Origin: Desulfolinea sp964487745
GTDB taxonomy: Bacteria; Chloroflexota; Anaerolineae; Anaerolineales; Villigracilaceae
NCBI GenBank assembly: GCA_964487745.1
Contig: CAZASG010000017.1
Coordinates: 1-64,000 of the forward strand
Direction of reading: 5' to 3'
Length of the DNA stretch: 64,000 nt
The position numbers were made by a program, and so were the translations under genes. Position 1 is the first letter of the stretch. Every line of letters begins with the position of its first letter. Positions 25,623 through 35,049 of the stretch are shown here, piece after piece. The notes under the pieces are model-generated. The model worked only from the letters and a program-made list of their open reading frames with translations, had not been told where the DNA came from and did not search any database.

Positions 25623-26348
25623 ATGAGAAAAGAGACTTCCGCTCAAATCATTGAAATCAATAGGCAATTCTATCAGAATTTTGGTGCAGAGTTTTCGCGC
25701 ACGCGTGGGCGCATCCAGCCCGGGGTGCGTAGAATTTTAGAAGGGATAGGCCACGATCTTTCGCTCCTCGACGTAGGATGCGGCAACGGGGAGTTCATCC
25801 GCCAATTGGCAGAGAACGGCCACCGCGCCCCGGTTCTCGGCGTGGATTTCAGCTTGCCTCTGCTCAACGATGCAAAACTCACCCCGGAGGATTTTCCGGC
25901 CACTTTTTTGGCACTTGATATTACTTCTTCTGATTGGTCAGCTATTGATGGGCGTTTCTCTTTAGTGACCTGTTTTGCCACATTGCACCATATTCCCGGC
26001 GAGGAAATACGATTACGTATTCTACGCAATATCCATGAACGATTAGCAGATGATGGGCAATTCATCCACTCCAACTGGCAGTTTTTGAATAGTGAGCGGC
26101 TAAGAAAACGCATCCAGCCGTGGGATGTGGTCGGCTTGAACGATGCCGATGTGGATGAAGGCGATTATCTGCTCGATTGGCGCAGCGGCGGGACAGGCTA
26201 TCGGTATGCACACCAATATTCGGAAGCGGAGTTGGCAGATCTCGCAAAAAAAAGTGGCTTTCACATTGTCGAGACTTTTTATTCCGATGGGACTACGGGG
26301 AATTTGGGGCTTTATCAAATTTGGGAGAAAATTAGCGCAGCGGATTAA
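25623..26348 (+). CDS. Class I SAM methyltransferase, candidate Trm9-like tRNA methyltransferase
   Basis: A 241-residue Rossmann-fold methyltransferase. Motif I is LLDVGCGNGEF (about 48-58), motif II VLGVDFS, and the post-motif region LVTCFATLHHIPGEE (about 117-131), as in the Trm9/ALKBH8 group. The C-terminal part, with RYAHQYSEAELADLAKKSGF (about 199-218), matches the arrangement of Trm9 (RYYHxFxxxELxxL). Trm9 methylates cm5U34 made by Elp3 to mcm5U34. Divergent linkage to elp3 supports this, but substrate is inference; any small-molecule methyltransferase remains possible. A start at 25149 would run inside elp3 and is rejected. Confidence 0.75.
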   Translation: MRKETSAQIIEINRQFYQNFGAEFSRTRGRIQPGVRRILEGIGHDLSLLDVGCGNGEFIRQLAENGHRAPVLGVDFSLPLLNDAKLTPEDFPATFLALDITSSDWSAIDGRFSLVTCFATLHHIPGEEIRLRILRNIHERLADDGQFIHSNWQFLNSERLRKRIQPWDVVGLNDADVDEGDYLLDWRSGGTGYRYAHQYSEAELADLAKKSGFHIVETFYSDGTTGNLGLYQIWEKISAAD

Positions 26349-26381
26349 ACGGAAGCAAGCCCAAATGCAGGGACGAAACGA

Positions 26382-28859
26382 TTATTCCGTTTCCTGGACG
26401 GGGATTTGTGTTGCGACCACGATCTGGTCTCGCCCGGCTTCTTTGGCGGCGTACATGGCTTGATCGGCGGCTTCGATCATGTCGATCAGGTTTTGTTCTT
26501 CGATGTTATCCCCTGCAATACCACCACTCACTGTCAGATTGATAGTGCCCTTTTTAGTGGGGATATCCATCTCTCGAATAGCTTTCCAGACACGTTTTGC
26601 GATCATTTCTGCAGCTTCAATATTTGTTTCGGAAAGCAGGATGACGATCTCTTCGCCACCGTAGCGTCCGATAATATCCTGTGAGCGGAGCAAACTCTTA
26701 CAGGTGGCTGCAGTTTTTTCAAGTGCAGTATCTCCTGCAGCATGGCCATAGGTGTCGTTGACTTTTTTGAAATGGTCGAGATCCAGCATAAGAATGGATA
26801 GTGGATGGTTGTAGCGGCGCGAACGGTAAAACTCTTCGTATGCGAGTTCAAAGAAATGACGGCGGGTATGCAAGCCTGTTAGCCCGTCAGTGAGAGCCAG
26901 GCGTTGTACATCGGCAAAAAGGCGAGCATTTTCAAGGGCAGAAGCAACCTGATTTGCAAAAACTGTGAGTGTGGGGAGGTCTTCTTCTTCGAGAATATCG
27001 CTCCAGAGCCAGAGGAAACCCAAAATTTTTTCCTGATAAATAAGAGGAAAGTGCCCGAGAATCATTTTGTCAGGGTCAAATATCCTCGCCAGCATCCTCC
27101 TGATCACTTCGGCTGAAAATCCTTTCAAAAGAGCGGCGATGACGGAAATGTAATCGCGCACAATGATGGGCTGTAGATTTCCAGAAAGATTTAGGCGAGC
27201 AGGGAGGGCATCTACGGGGATGCGCAGGTCAGACATATTTGTTTTTGAAAAACGTTCCAGCTTTTTGACGATTGTTTCTTCCAGCGATGTATACCGGAGC
27301 ACTAAATCTTGTGAGCCAGGGTCAAAGAGTGCCACCAATGTTTGAAAACCAAGTTCTTTAAGTTTGGTGCCCATCAGATGCATGACCTCATTGGGTTCTG
27401 ATGACATTTCCATTTGGGCGGCAACCTGCGTCAGGGCGTGGATCAGGCTATTTGATCGGGCGATCTCTTTTATGCGCCTAGCTTGCTCTCTTTCAACATC
27501 CAAACGTATGAGGGCAACAGAAAGCTGGTTGGCAACAGTGGTTAGTAGTTGTTCATCTCGTTCGCTGAAGGCATTCAGTTCATCACTTTCTACGTTGATA
27601 ACGCCTGATACTTTTTCGCCGGTCTTGATAGGAACGCATATCTCAGAGCGTGTGGAAGGTAGGGCAGCGATATAGTATGGAACGTTGCGAACATCATTAA
27701 TCCGTTCGAGTTGGCCTGTTTTTACTACCTTACCAGTAACACCTTGTCCTAAAGGGATGACTTTGAATATGTCGCTTTCGTCTACTTGATAGGAAGCTGT
27801 TTTCTTTATCTCTTGCATTTGATGGTCGATCAAAACAATTGCCACATTGAATCCGTAAAGCGACGTACTTAAACTCTCGGTGGCGCGTTTTAGCAAGGAA
27901 GATTCATCTGTTGCTTCAGCCATCGTCAGGGCAACAGCATGCAAAGCTTTAAGCTCATCCAGCTGCTCCTGTGCTTTTTCAAGCAGAGCGCCTTTTGAGA
28001 TTGCTAATGAGATCTGACGAGATGTGAGTTTGGCGTAGGTGAGTTCATTGGGAGAGAAGTTTCGCTCTTTTGCATAGAGAAGATAGAGAAAGCCTAATTT
28101 TTCTTCACCGGTGATCAGTGGTAAGAGCAGCACGGTTCCTTGTGGATAAATAACACGGAAATCTGCACCTGTTTCCTCTAACGCACCTGGCTTGGCAAAA
28201 ACAAGAATATCGCCAGTTTGTAATTTTGATAGCATGGGATTTTCGGCACGGGGAGGAAGATTTTCAAGAATATCTTTCATCTGCCCTTCAGCAGCACGCG
28301 GATAATAGCGTTTTTGGCTTTCATTCCAGAGGCTGATAAGGCAATCATCCGCTTCGAACATAATGCGGGTTTGCCCTGCTAGAACATGCAGTACAGCGTA
28401 CATATTCTCCGCATCTAAAACTTTATTAGTGATATTGGCCAATTGTGTAAGTGAAGCGGCCTGTTTTTCAAAATCCTCGGCAACACGAACGCGTGTACTG
28501 ATCGCTTCCTTATGTTGACGATCCATACGTCCCAAATAGCCGAAAATGATCGAGACCACATATAAAGCAACAAAACCAAGGAAACCATTATGGAAGAAAG
28601 CGGGCCAAATGCTGATATCCCCTTCGATGGAGAGAATCAAAATGCTAAGAAGCAATGCGACAGTTGTGGAAATAACCCCTCTTAGTATCCCCAATTGCCA
28701 GCTCCCGATAAATACGGGCACAAGCGCAAGAGCAACTGCATGCGGACCTAAATCATCTACGAGTAGCCAGAAGATGATCACATACACGCCCAGCGAGATG
28801 CCGAGAGAGACCCAGCCTTTTTTTCTTGTATTTGCGCGTGTAGAGTGGTTTTCTTTCAT
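26382..28859 (-). CDS. Membrane GAF sensor diguanylate cyclase
   Basis: An 825-residue integral-membrane signalling protein. The N-terminal 115 residues hold four hydrophobic helices. A coiled linker, three GAF-like domains (about 140-295, 305-460 and 470-640) and a GGDEF domain (about 655-815) follow. The active-site motif is YGGEEIVILL, where isoleucine replaces the usual phenylalanine in GG(D/E)EF. RSQD, an RxxD inhibitory site, lies five residues before it. Diguanylate cyclase activity is likely but not certain. It is monocistronic and follows the tail of the convergent methyltransferase by 33 bases. Confidence 0.87.
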   Translation of the reverse strand: MKENHSTRANTRKKGWVSLGISLGVYVIIFWLLVDDLGPHAVALALVPVFIGSWQLGILRGVISTTVALLLSILILSIEGDISIWPAFFHNGFLGFVALYVVSIIFGYLGRMDRQHKEAISTRVRVAEDFEKQAASLTQLANITNKVLDAENMYAVLHVLAGQTRIMFEADDCLISLWNESQKRYYPRAAEGQMKDILENLPPRAENPMLSKLQTGDILVFAKPGALEETGADFRVIYPQGTVLLLPLITGEEKLGFLYLLYAKERNFSPNELTYAKLTSRQISLAISKGALLEKAQEQLDELKALHAVALTMAEATDESSLLKRATESLSTSLYGFNVAIVLIDHQMQEIKKTASYQVDESDIFKVIPLGQGVTGKVVKTGQLERINDVRNVPYYIAALPSTRSEICVPIKTGEKVSGVINVESDELNAFSERDEQLLTTVANQLSVALIRLDVEREQARRIKEIARSNSLIHALTQVAAQMEMSSEPNEVMHLMGTKLKELGFQTLVALFDPGSQDLVLRYTSLEETIVKKLERFSKTNMSDLRIPVDALPARLNLSGNLQPIIVRDYISVIAALLKGFSAEVIRRMLARIFDPDKMILGHFPLIYQEKILGFLWLWSDILEEEDLPTLTVFANQVASALENARLFADVQRLALTDGLTGLHTRRHFFELAYEEFYRSRRYNHPLSILMLDLDHFKKVNDTYGHAAGDTALEKTAATCKSLLRSQDIIGRYGGEEIVILLSETNIEAAEMIAKRVWKAIREMDIPTKKGTINLTVSGGIAGDNIEEQNLIDMIEAADQAMYAAKEAGRDQIVVATQIPVQETE

Positions 28860-29002
28860 TGCATTTTAGGTCTGTGGATTTTAAAGAGATAAGAATATTA
28901 CTATAGTATGTTGAAGACCCTGTAGTTTCCTAAAATGATGTTGATTACTAATTATCTGCGAAGTTATGAAATTTGTCTATTTTATTCTTTCCTGAAAAAG
29001 AA

Positions 29003-29040
29003 GTATCTCCTAAATACCTATCCTGATCTTTAGGAGATAC
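29003..29040 (-). terminator. Terminator of the MFS gene
   Basis: Arms GTATCTCCTAAA and TTTAGGAGATAC with a 14-base loop, downstream of the MFS stop on the minus strand and followed in that direction by TTCTTTTT. Confidence 0.75.
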
Positions 29041-29054
29041 TATGTCCCAGACTT

Positions 29055-30305
29055 TTAGGTGGTAACGACCTTTGCTTCGCCGCGCTTGACACCCATCATC
29101 ATCAGGAAAGCGAAAAGCATGAAAGTGGGGGCAACGAACATGATTGAGTTGTAGTTCTCGCCTGCCAACTGGATGATCCAGCCGTTGACGTTAGGCCCTA
29201 AAATAGCCGCCATCGTGGAGAAAAGGTAGTAGAGACCGGTATAAGTACCGATGCGGGCATCCTCGACCATATCCACAACCATGGGCAGGGAGTTGATGTT
29301 GATCAGCGCCCAGGCAACGCCGGCAGCCATCAGGAAGAGGCTGATGATCGGCACATTACCCAGCACAGGTAGCGTGGTCAGGACAGTACTCAAATAGTCT
29401 GCCGGGAGTACATAAAGGCTTGCGAGCAATCCGCCCAGCAGGAAGATACCTGCCATGATCGTTTTACGGCGTCCAAATTTCCCGCCAACGAAACCGGCGA
29501 TCAATGCCGAGAGAACGAAGAAGAGCGAAAGATGACCGAGCAGGCGTGTCCCGTCGGCAGCGCTCATCGAGAGATGATTGACAGCATAAAGGGTGAAAAA
29601 GGCTTCGATGGCGTTATAACCCACGAACCAGAACAGGATCGCACCAAAAAGACGCAACGCGCTTCGGTCGTTATCTTCCCAAACCTCGCGCAGGTTAACG
29701 AGCAAGCCGGGTTCTTTTTCGGTGGTTTCGTAATCGGTCGGTTCCTTGACGAAAAAGAAAACCAGTAAAGCTGAGATAATCACAAGCCCGGAACCCATCC
29801 AGAAGGGGAAGGCGGGATTCATTTCATAAAGCGTCGCGCCACCCAAGAAGGAGAAGATCGCGCCGATACCGCCCATGAAATTGATGATGCCATTCGCCTG
29901 CGAGCGTTTTGGGGATGGGGTGATATCGGGCATCAGGGCGACAACGGGCGTGCGCCAGAGCGCCATACTCAAGAGCAGCGTGCTCGTTCCAGCAACGAAG
30001 AGGGGTAAAACCGAAGCAAGCGGAATCCAGCCAAAGGCGGCTGCCGAAATGGGTGCCCCGATCAAAATGAAAGGCATACGTCGCCCGATCTTGGTGCGGA
30101 TGCCATCTGACCATGCGCCGACCGCTGGTTGGATAAAGAGAGCGGCGATATTATCGAGGGTCATGAAGAAGCCGATCCACGCCGGGGCGAGACCGAATTT
30201 CTCGGAGAGAAAGATAGGTACAAATGCGTTGTAGACTCCCCAAACCACACTGACGCCAAAAAAGCCAAAGCCGAGCAGGAAGATCTTGCCATAGTTGAAT
30301 TTCAT
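29055..30305 (-). CDS. MFS transporter of the GPH/SLC45 sugar type
   Basis: A 416-residue permease with about twelve membrane helices. The loop between helices 2 and 3 has the family motif GAWSDGIRTKIGRRMPF (about 63-79), typical of glycoside-cation symporters and sucrose-like SLC45 carriers, and TLDNIAALFIQP precedes it. The likely substrate is a disaccharide or glycoside symported with a cation. The ATG at 30305 is chosen because GGAG lies 6 bases upstream, while 30317 has no ribosome binding site. It is followed by a terminator and has trmD upstream on the same strand. Confidence 0.85.
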   Translation of the reverse strand: MKFNYGKIFLLGFGFFGVSVVWGVYNAFVPIFLSEKFGLAPAWIGFFMTLDNIAALFIQPAVGAWSDGIRTKIGRRMPFILIGAPISAAAFGWIPLASVLPLFVAGTSTLLLSMALWRTPVVALMPDITPSPKRSQANGIINFMGGIGAIFSFLGGATLYEMNPAFPFWMGSGLVIISALLVFFFVKEPTDYETTEKEPGLLVNLREVWEDNDRSALRLFGAILFWFVGYNAIEAFFTLYAVNHLSMSAADGTRLLGHLSLFFVLSALIAGFVGGKFGRRKTIMAGIFLLGGLLASLYVLPADYLSTVLTTLPVLGNVPIISLFLMAAGVAWALININSLPMVVDMVEDARIGTYTGLYYLFSTMAAILGPNVNGWIIQLAGENYNSIMFVAPTFMLFAFLMMMGVKRGEAKVVTT

Positions 30306-30338
30306 TCTTTTCTCCATCCTTTTAGGTTTTATTTTCTT

Positions 30339-31067
30339 TTACGCTTTTCGAATTTTATCTAAAAACTCATGATCTTTTTTGCTGAGTTCTATCTTTTCAA
30401 GCATTTCGGGACGACGTTGATAGGTGCGGCGTAAAGCTTCTTCGCGCCGCCATTGAGCCACTTTGCCATGATCGCCGGAGCGGAGTACTTCGGGCACTTC
30501 CCAGCCCCGAAACTCGGCTGGACGAGTGTAATGCGGTCCTTCGAGCAAGCCGGATGCGTGGGAGTCGTTGGCTGCTCCGTTCTCGTCGCCGAGTACGCCG
30601 GGGATCAGGCGTGTGAGGGCATCCACCATAATCAGGGCGGGCAATTCCCCGCCGGTGAGGACGTAGTCGCCGATGGAAATTTCGTCTGTGACGAGATGGG
30701 TGCGGATCCGCTCATCGAGACCCTCATAACGTCCACAAAGGAGGGCAAGCCGCGGGTGAGCAGCGAGTTCGTTCGCCACATCCTGTGTGAAAAGCCGACC
30801 TTGCGGGGTCAGCAATATGATGGGGCAGTCCGGCGGTGACCCGACAATATCTTCGACCGCTTCAAAAACGGGTTCGGGCTTCATGATCATCCCGCCACCG
30901 CCGCCATAGGGGTTATCGTCCGTGACGTGGTGCTTGTCGTGTGTCCAATCGCGGATATTATGTACGTTTACGTCCAGATGCCCATTTTCCTGAGCGCGTT
31001 TCAAGATGCTGCTGTTCAGATAAGAAGGGAATACTTCGGGAAAAAGTGTAAAAATGTCAAATTGCAT
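30339..31067 (-). CDS. trmD: tRNA (guanine-N1)-methyltransferase
   Basis: A 242-residue SPOUT-family enzyme that makes m1G37 in tRNAs to prevent frameshifting. Family motifs are MQFDIFTLFPEVF at the N-terminus, PYGGGGGMIMKPEP (about 53-66), LCGRYEGLDERI (about 109-120), SIGDYVLTGGELPAL (about 131-145) and the C-terminal GDHGKVAQWRREEALRRT. All expected residues are present. The usual neighbours rimM, rpsP and rplS are not here. The stop lies 34 bases before the MFS start on the same strand, so read-through is possible. Confidence 0.95.
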   Translation of the reverse strand: MQFDIFTLFPEVFPSYLNSSILKRAQENGHLDVNVHNIRDWTHDKHHVTDDNPYGGGGGMIMKPEPVFEAVEDIVGSPPDCPIILLTPQGRLFTQDVANELAAHPRLALLCGRYEGLDERIRTHLVTDEISIGDYVLTGGELPALIMVDALTRLIPGVLGDENGAANDSHASGLLEGPHYTRPAEFRGWEVPEVLRSGDHGKVAQWRREEALRRTYQRRPEMLEKIELSKKDHEFLDKIRKA

Positions 31068-31150
31068 GGTTTCATTCTAGCCTTTTGTAGGGCGTGATGC
31101 AAGCCTTCTTTTATTCTGCTATAGATGAGTTTTTTCTCAACTTCCCTGTC

Positions 31151-31179
31151 TTGCGCGCTATCTATGCCGATGGTAAGAT
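31151..31179 (+). promoter_or_regulatory. Promoter placed for a leaderless TPR transcript
   Basis: A -35-like TTGCGC (31151-31156), a 17-base spacer and a -10-like TAAGAT (31174-31179) end only 6 bases before the ATG at 31186. Transcription would start at the start codon, without a leader or ribosome binding site. Confidence 0.5.
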
Positions 31180-31185
31180 GCCGTT

Positions 31186-32466
31186 ATGTATTTGAAAAGA
31201 AATAAATGGTCTATGACTCGCCGACGCAGGCGAATAAACTGGTTTTGGGTCACCGTTTTGGTGGGGATGATCTTTGCGACAACTTATTTTGGGCGTTATG
31301 TAGCGCCTGAAATAACCACACCTTTTGTGGATACCCCAACACCAACACGTGCCCCTGAATCCTTCGTTTCTGAAGCGGAGGATCTTTTTGAGCAAGGGAA
31401 GCTTTTACAATCGATCACCGCTTATGAAGAGGCGATCCGCTCTGCGCCGGATGATCCTTCATTATACGTTGCAATGGCGCGCGTGCAGGTTTTTATGGGG
31501 CGTTATGAGGAAGCCCAGACAAGTGCTGAGAACGCCCTTTTACTGAATCCCAATAATTCGATGGCGCACGCCGTGCGCGCCTGGTCGCTTGATTTTACGG
31601 GCGATTTCCTGGCAGCAGAAGCAGCGGTCAAACGCGCTCTTGAACTCGACCCGAATAACGCCCTTGCCCATGCTTATTATGCCGAGATTTTGGCAGATTC
31701 CTTTCTTTCAGGCTCCGGGCCTTTCGACTCGGTTGAGTTGGCTATTGAAGAATCGCGCGTTGCGCTCAGCCTGGCACCCGACCTGATGGAAGCCCATCGG
31801 GCGCGCGCCTACGTGCTTGAAGTGACTGGCAACTACGAAGATTCGATCCGCGAGTATGAAGCCGCGATCAACCTGAACGACAATATCCCCGATCTGCATC
31901 TTTCGTTGGGGCGCAACTATCGCGCCCTCGGTGTTTACGATAAAGCCGTGGAAGAGTTTACGCGTGCGAACGCGCTCAATCCCGCTGATCCCCTGCCTGA
32001 TCTTTATATCTCGCGAACTTATTCCACTGTTGGTGAATATGCCAAAGCTGTCCAGTATGGTGAACAGGCGGTCAAGGACGATCCCGAAAGTGCTATATTA
32101 CATGGCAATTTGGGAGTGATGTATTATCACAATTTCCTGTGGCCTGAAGCTGCGCAGGAATTGTCTCTCGCCATCTACGGCGGCAATCTTGGCGAAGGTC
32201 AGGAGGTTGAAGGGATCCCGCTGGCGAATGATGCGCGTTCATCCGAATATTATTTCACCTACGCCATCGTGCTTTCACGCCTGAATCGTTGTGGCGAAGC
32301 CCTCCAGATCGCGCAGCAGATCATAGGCACCATCCCAAGTAATGAGTTGGCTGTTTTTAACGCAAACGAAGCCATTAACCTTTGTCAGGAAAATCTCGAT
32401 TCACCGCCCACGCCAACTGAAGAGATCATTCCTGAAGCAACAGAGACCCCGATACCCGAAGCATGA
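31186..32466 (+). CDS. Membrane-anchored TPR protein
   Basis: A 426-residue protein with a basic N-terminus, one transmembrane helix (about 19-36), a proline/threonine linker (DTPTPTRAPES) and about eight to nine tetratricopeptide repeats (about 60-380) such as PNNALAHAYYAEIL and PDLHLSLGRNYRALGVYDKAVEEF. It ends in another Pro/Thr stretch. The repeats probably face outward as a protein-interaction scaffold. It overlaps the next TPR gene by 4 bases and shares its overall design, so the pair arose by duplication. The partners are unknown. Confidence 0.8.
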   Translation: MYLKRNKWSMTRRRRRINWFWVTVLVGMIFATTYFGRYVAPEITTPFVDTPTPTRAPESFVSEAEDLFEQGKLLQSITAYEEAIRSAPDDPSLYVAMARVQVFMGRYEEAQTSAENALLLNPNNSMAHAVRAWSLDFTGDFLAAEAAVKRALELDPNNALAHAYYAEILADSFLSGSGPFDSVELAIEESRVALSLAPDLMEAHRARAYVLEVTGNYEDSIREYEAAINLNDNIPDLHLSLGRNYRALGVYDKAVEEFTRANALNPADPLPDLYISRTYSTVGEYAKAVQYGEQAVKDDPESAILHGNLGVMYYHNFLWPEAAQELSLAIYGGNLGEGQEVEGIPLANDARSSEYYFTYAIVLSRLNRCGEALQIAQQIIGTIPSNELAVFNANEAINLCQENLDSPPTPTEEIIPEATETPIPEA

Positions 32467-33809
32467 AACAGCAACGAAATATCTTTTTCCGTAAACCAAC
32501 GACCAATCCCTATCGAATTTTCTTCCTGCTGGTGCTTGTCTTAGGCGGGGTTTGGCTCATCCGTCAACTTGAGACCGGGGGGGTTCAGAGTCCTTTCATG
32601 CCCACGCCCACGCCTACACGTGTTGCGCAGTCCTATGCGCTTGAAGGGGATGCTCATTTTGCCGCCGGAAAACTGGATGCAGCCATCACCGCTTATCAGG
32701 AAGCAAGCCGCGTAGACCCGAATAATGCGGAAGTCTGGGCAAAGCTGGCGCGCATCCAGACTTATTCCTCCGCTTTGCTGACAACGGATGATCAGCAGCG
32801 GGACAGACTCCAGGAGGCGCTTGCCTCCGCTGATAAAGCCGTGGAACTCGCCCCGGACGATAGTGCCGCACACGCCACCCGAGCCTTTGTGCTGGACTGG
32901 AATGCAAACTCCATCCTCTTTGGTGTGGAACAGGCAGCCGATTATTTGCTTGAAGCCGAGCAGGAAGCCGTCCGCGCCCTGCAATTGGATAACCAGAATA
33001 CGCTCGCTCTCGCCTATTATGCCGAGATCCTCGTTGACGAGCAAAAGTGGAATCAAGCAGAGCAATATATTACCCAGGCGGTTGAACAGGATGATACCCT
33101 CATGGATGTTCATCGGGTTTATGCTTACGTGCTTGAATCCTTTGGGCAATATAATCAGGCGATCCAGGAGTACGATAAGGCATTAGCGATCTCTCCGAAT
33201 CTGACCTTCCTCTACCTACGTGCGGGCGCGAATTATCGACGTTTGGCTTTTGACAGCCCCAACGAAGCGACGCGTACCCAGCTTTATGAAAGCTCCCTCG
33301 ACTATTTCGCCAAAGCTGCCCGCTTGAATGAGCAGCTTGGCATCGAAGATCCCGTGCCTTATCTCTCCATCGCGAAAACCTACTCGCAGGAGGGTGAGTT
33401 CTTCATCGCCGCGCGGAACGTGCAGCGTGCCCTCGAGATTGACCCCTCCAATGCGGATATTTATGGGCAATTGGGTATTGTTTACTTCAAATCGCGTAAC
33501 TATGAGGGCTCGATCCCGGCGCTAAAATGCGCCATTCGCGGATGCACGCCCGAAGAATCTTGTGACGGGCGCGGTGGATGCGGCCCCAATGATGAAGAAG
33601 CTGAAGTGATCGGTTTGGCACTGTCGCCAAATACCGTTGTCTATTATTACACTTATGGCTCGGTCCTTGCAGCGCTCAGCCGCCCCAAAGAGAATTATTG
33701 CGATGAGGCTATGGTGGTGATGGCTGAAGTTAGAGCCGAGTTTAGTGGTGACCGCGACATTATGGGTATTGTTCAGGCGGGGGAAGAGATCTGCGAGTCG
33801 TTGGAGTAG
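32463..33809 (+). CDS. Second membrane-anchored TPR protein
   Basis: A 448-residue paralogue of the preceding protein: basic start, transmembrane helix (about 17-34), the same PTPTPTR linker followed by a tetratricopeptide array (about 60-400). A cysteine-rich insertion near 350-368 (CAIRGCTPEESCDGRGGC) is absent from the first copy. ATGA overlap with the upstream gene implies coupled translation at equal levels. It is a probable scaffold in the envelope; no enzymatic motif is seen. Confidence 0.8.
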   Translation: MKQQRNIFFRKPTTNPYRIFFLLVLVLGGVWLIRQLETGGVQSPFMPTPTPTRVAQSYALEGDAHFAAGKLDAAITAYQEASRVDPNNAEVWAKLARIQTYSSALLTTDDQQRDRLQEALASADKAVELAPDDSAAHATRAFVLDWNANSILFGVEQAADYLLEAEQEAVRALQLDNQNTLALAYYAEILVDEQKWNQAEQYITQAVEQDDTLMDVHRVYAYVLESFGQYNQAIQEYDKALAISPNLTFLYLRAGANYRRLAFDSPNEATRTQLYESSLDYFAKAARLNEQLGIEDPVPYLSIAKTYSQEGEFFIAARNVQRALEIDPSNADIYGQLGIVYFKSRNYEGSIPALKCAIRGCTPEESCDGRGGCGPNDEEAEVIGLALSPNTVVYYYTYGSVLAALSRPKENYCDEAMVVMAEVRAEFSGDRDIMGIVQAGEEICESLE

Positions 33810-33824
33810 AGGTTTATATAAGGT

Positions 33825-33853
33825 AGTAGGTCACGTTTTAAACGTGACCTACT
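33825..33853. repeat. Perfect palindrome, terminator-like
   Basis: Arms AGTAGGTCACGTTT and AAACGTGACCTACT with a one-base loop, between the second TPR gene and the kinase-like gene. There is no T-tract, so it may be a mobile palindrome rather than a plain terminator. Confidence 0.7.
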
Positions 33854-33874
33854 TAATGGCTTTGGGAGGTAAAT

Positions 33875-34909
33875 ATGGATTTGTCAGCTGTAGACCAAGT
33901 TACGCCAGACTGGCTCACACAAGTTTTCAAAGAAAGCAATATTTTGAAAAAGGGGAGCATCATTTCCGTCCAAAAGTCTCCGGTTGGAGACACTCCATTC
34001 AGCATGCCCAAAATCACCCGCCTTCATATTAAATATTCTGGGGATGCTGTTGGCAATCTGCCTGAGAGATTGATCTTCAAAATTGCAAAGAAAGAAAAGG
34101 AGTGGTTCTTCTACGAAGAGCTCGCAAAAGTAATGCAAGCCCCGTCAATTCCGAGATGCTTTCATGTAGGTAGAGATCAAGAAACTGAGATTTCGTATCT
34201 TTTGCTGGAAGATTTAGGCGATTCTCATTCACAAACGCAATGGCCTATCGCGCCATCTCTCTCCATGTGCGAAAAAACGATGGACTGTATTGCTGAATTC
34301 CATGCCTTTTGGTGGCAGCATCCACATTTGGAGAATGATCTGAGGGATAAACTGACTTTGGGAGATTATTGGTTAAATCGTATCAATCTGGCAATTGCGA
34401 ATCTCCCCAATTTCCTTGATTTTATAGGAGATCGTCTCTCCACGAAACGCAAGAAAATCTATGAGAAGGTGCTTTCTTCGCAAAATACCTTTTGGCAGCC
34501 GCAAAGATCGAAACACGCGTTGACTCTTATTCATGGCGATGCTCACTTTTGGAATTTCGTATACCCGCGAGACAATACCGATCGTGTCCGTATCTTCGAC
34601 TGGAATGGATGGGATATTGCCAAAGGTACGGATGACTTGGCTTATATGATTGGTTTGCACTGGTACCCGGAACGCCGTGATCGTTTTGAAATCCCTTTGC
34701 TAAAGCGCTATCACGCAGTACTTTTACAGCAAGGTATCAAGGATTATTCTTGGGAAGACTGTTGGGATGATTATCGTCACTCGGCTATGTTGAACCTTTT
34801 TATTCCTGTTTGGCAATGGACAAAGGAGATTAGCCAGATTGTCTGGTGGTCACATCTTGAGAGAAGTTTTCTGACCTTTGAAGATTTGGCATGCAAGGAA
34901 TTGCTATAA
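33875..34909 (+). CDS. Kinase-like phosphotransferase (APH/EcKinase type)
   Basis: A 344-residue protein with the aminoglycoside-phosphotransferase-like kinase fold. It has the catalytic loop LIHGDAHFWNF (about 217-227) and the metal-binding DWNGWDIAKGTDDLAYM (about 239-255), equivalent to HxDxxxxN and DxD of the family. The N-terminal lobe is divergent: IFKIAKKEKEWFFYEEL near 68-84 may hold the ATP lysine. The family includes choline/ethanolamine, aminoglycoside and ecdysteroid 22-kinases, so the substrate is unknown. GGGAGG lies 6 bases before the ATG. It is alone between two palindromes. Confidence 0.8.
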   Translation: MDLSAVDQVTPDWLTQVFKESNILKKGSIISVQKSPVGDTPFSMPKITRLHIKYSGDAVGNLPERLIFKIAKKEKEWFFYEELAKVMQAPSIPRCFHVGRDQETEISYLLLEDLGDSHSQTQWPIAPSLSMCEKTMDCIAEFHAFWWQHPHLENDLRDKLTLGDYWLNRINLAIANLPNFLDFIGDRLSTKRKKIYEKVLSSQNTFWQPQRSKHALTLIHGDAHFWNFVYPRDNTDRVRIFDWNGWDIAKGTDDLAYMIGLHWYPERRDRFEIPLLKRYHAVLLQQGIKDYSWEDCWDDYRHSAMLNLFIPVWQWTKEISQIVWWSHLERSFLTFEDLACKELL

Positions 34910-34956
34910 ATCATTACATAGATATCCACAAAGGGTAGCAAGGCCAAATCACGTGC

Positions 34957-35001
34957 GAAGCGAGACACCGAGCATTTTCAAAATGCTCGGTGTCTCGCTT
35001 C
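34957..35001. repeat. Perfect 22-bp palindrome with a sister copy at 38944
   Basis: 22-bp arms (GAAGCGAGACACCGAGCATTTT and complement) flank a single C. The core is shared, with one compensated base-pair change, with the terminator at 38944-38976. It stands between the kinase-like gene and groES and may terminate the former. Confidence 0.8.
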
Positions 35002-35049
35002 CCTGCTAAATTCCAGTATCAGAACTTCATAAGAATTCATTAACACCCC

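Noticed and set aside
21412..26366. A 19-base identity (AACGGAAGCAAGCCCAAAT) at 21412 and 26347
   Set aside because: No longer homology extends either side and the contexts differ (mutM coding and the end of the methyltransferase), so it is probably coincidental.
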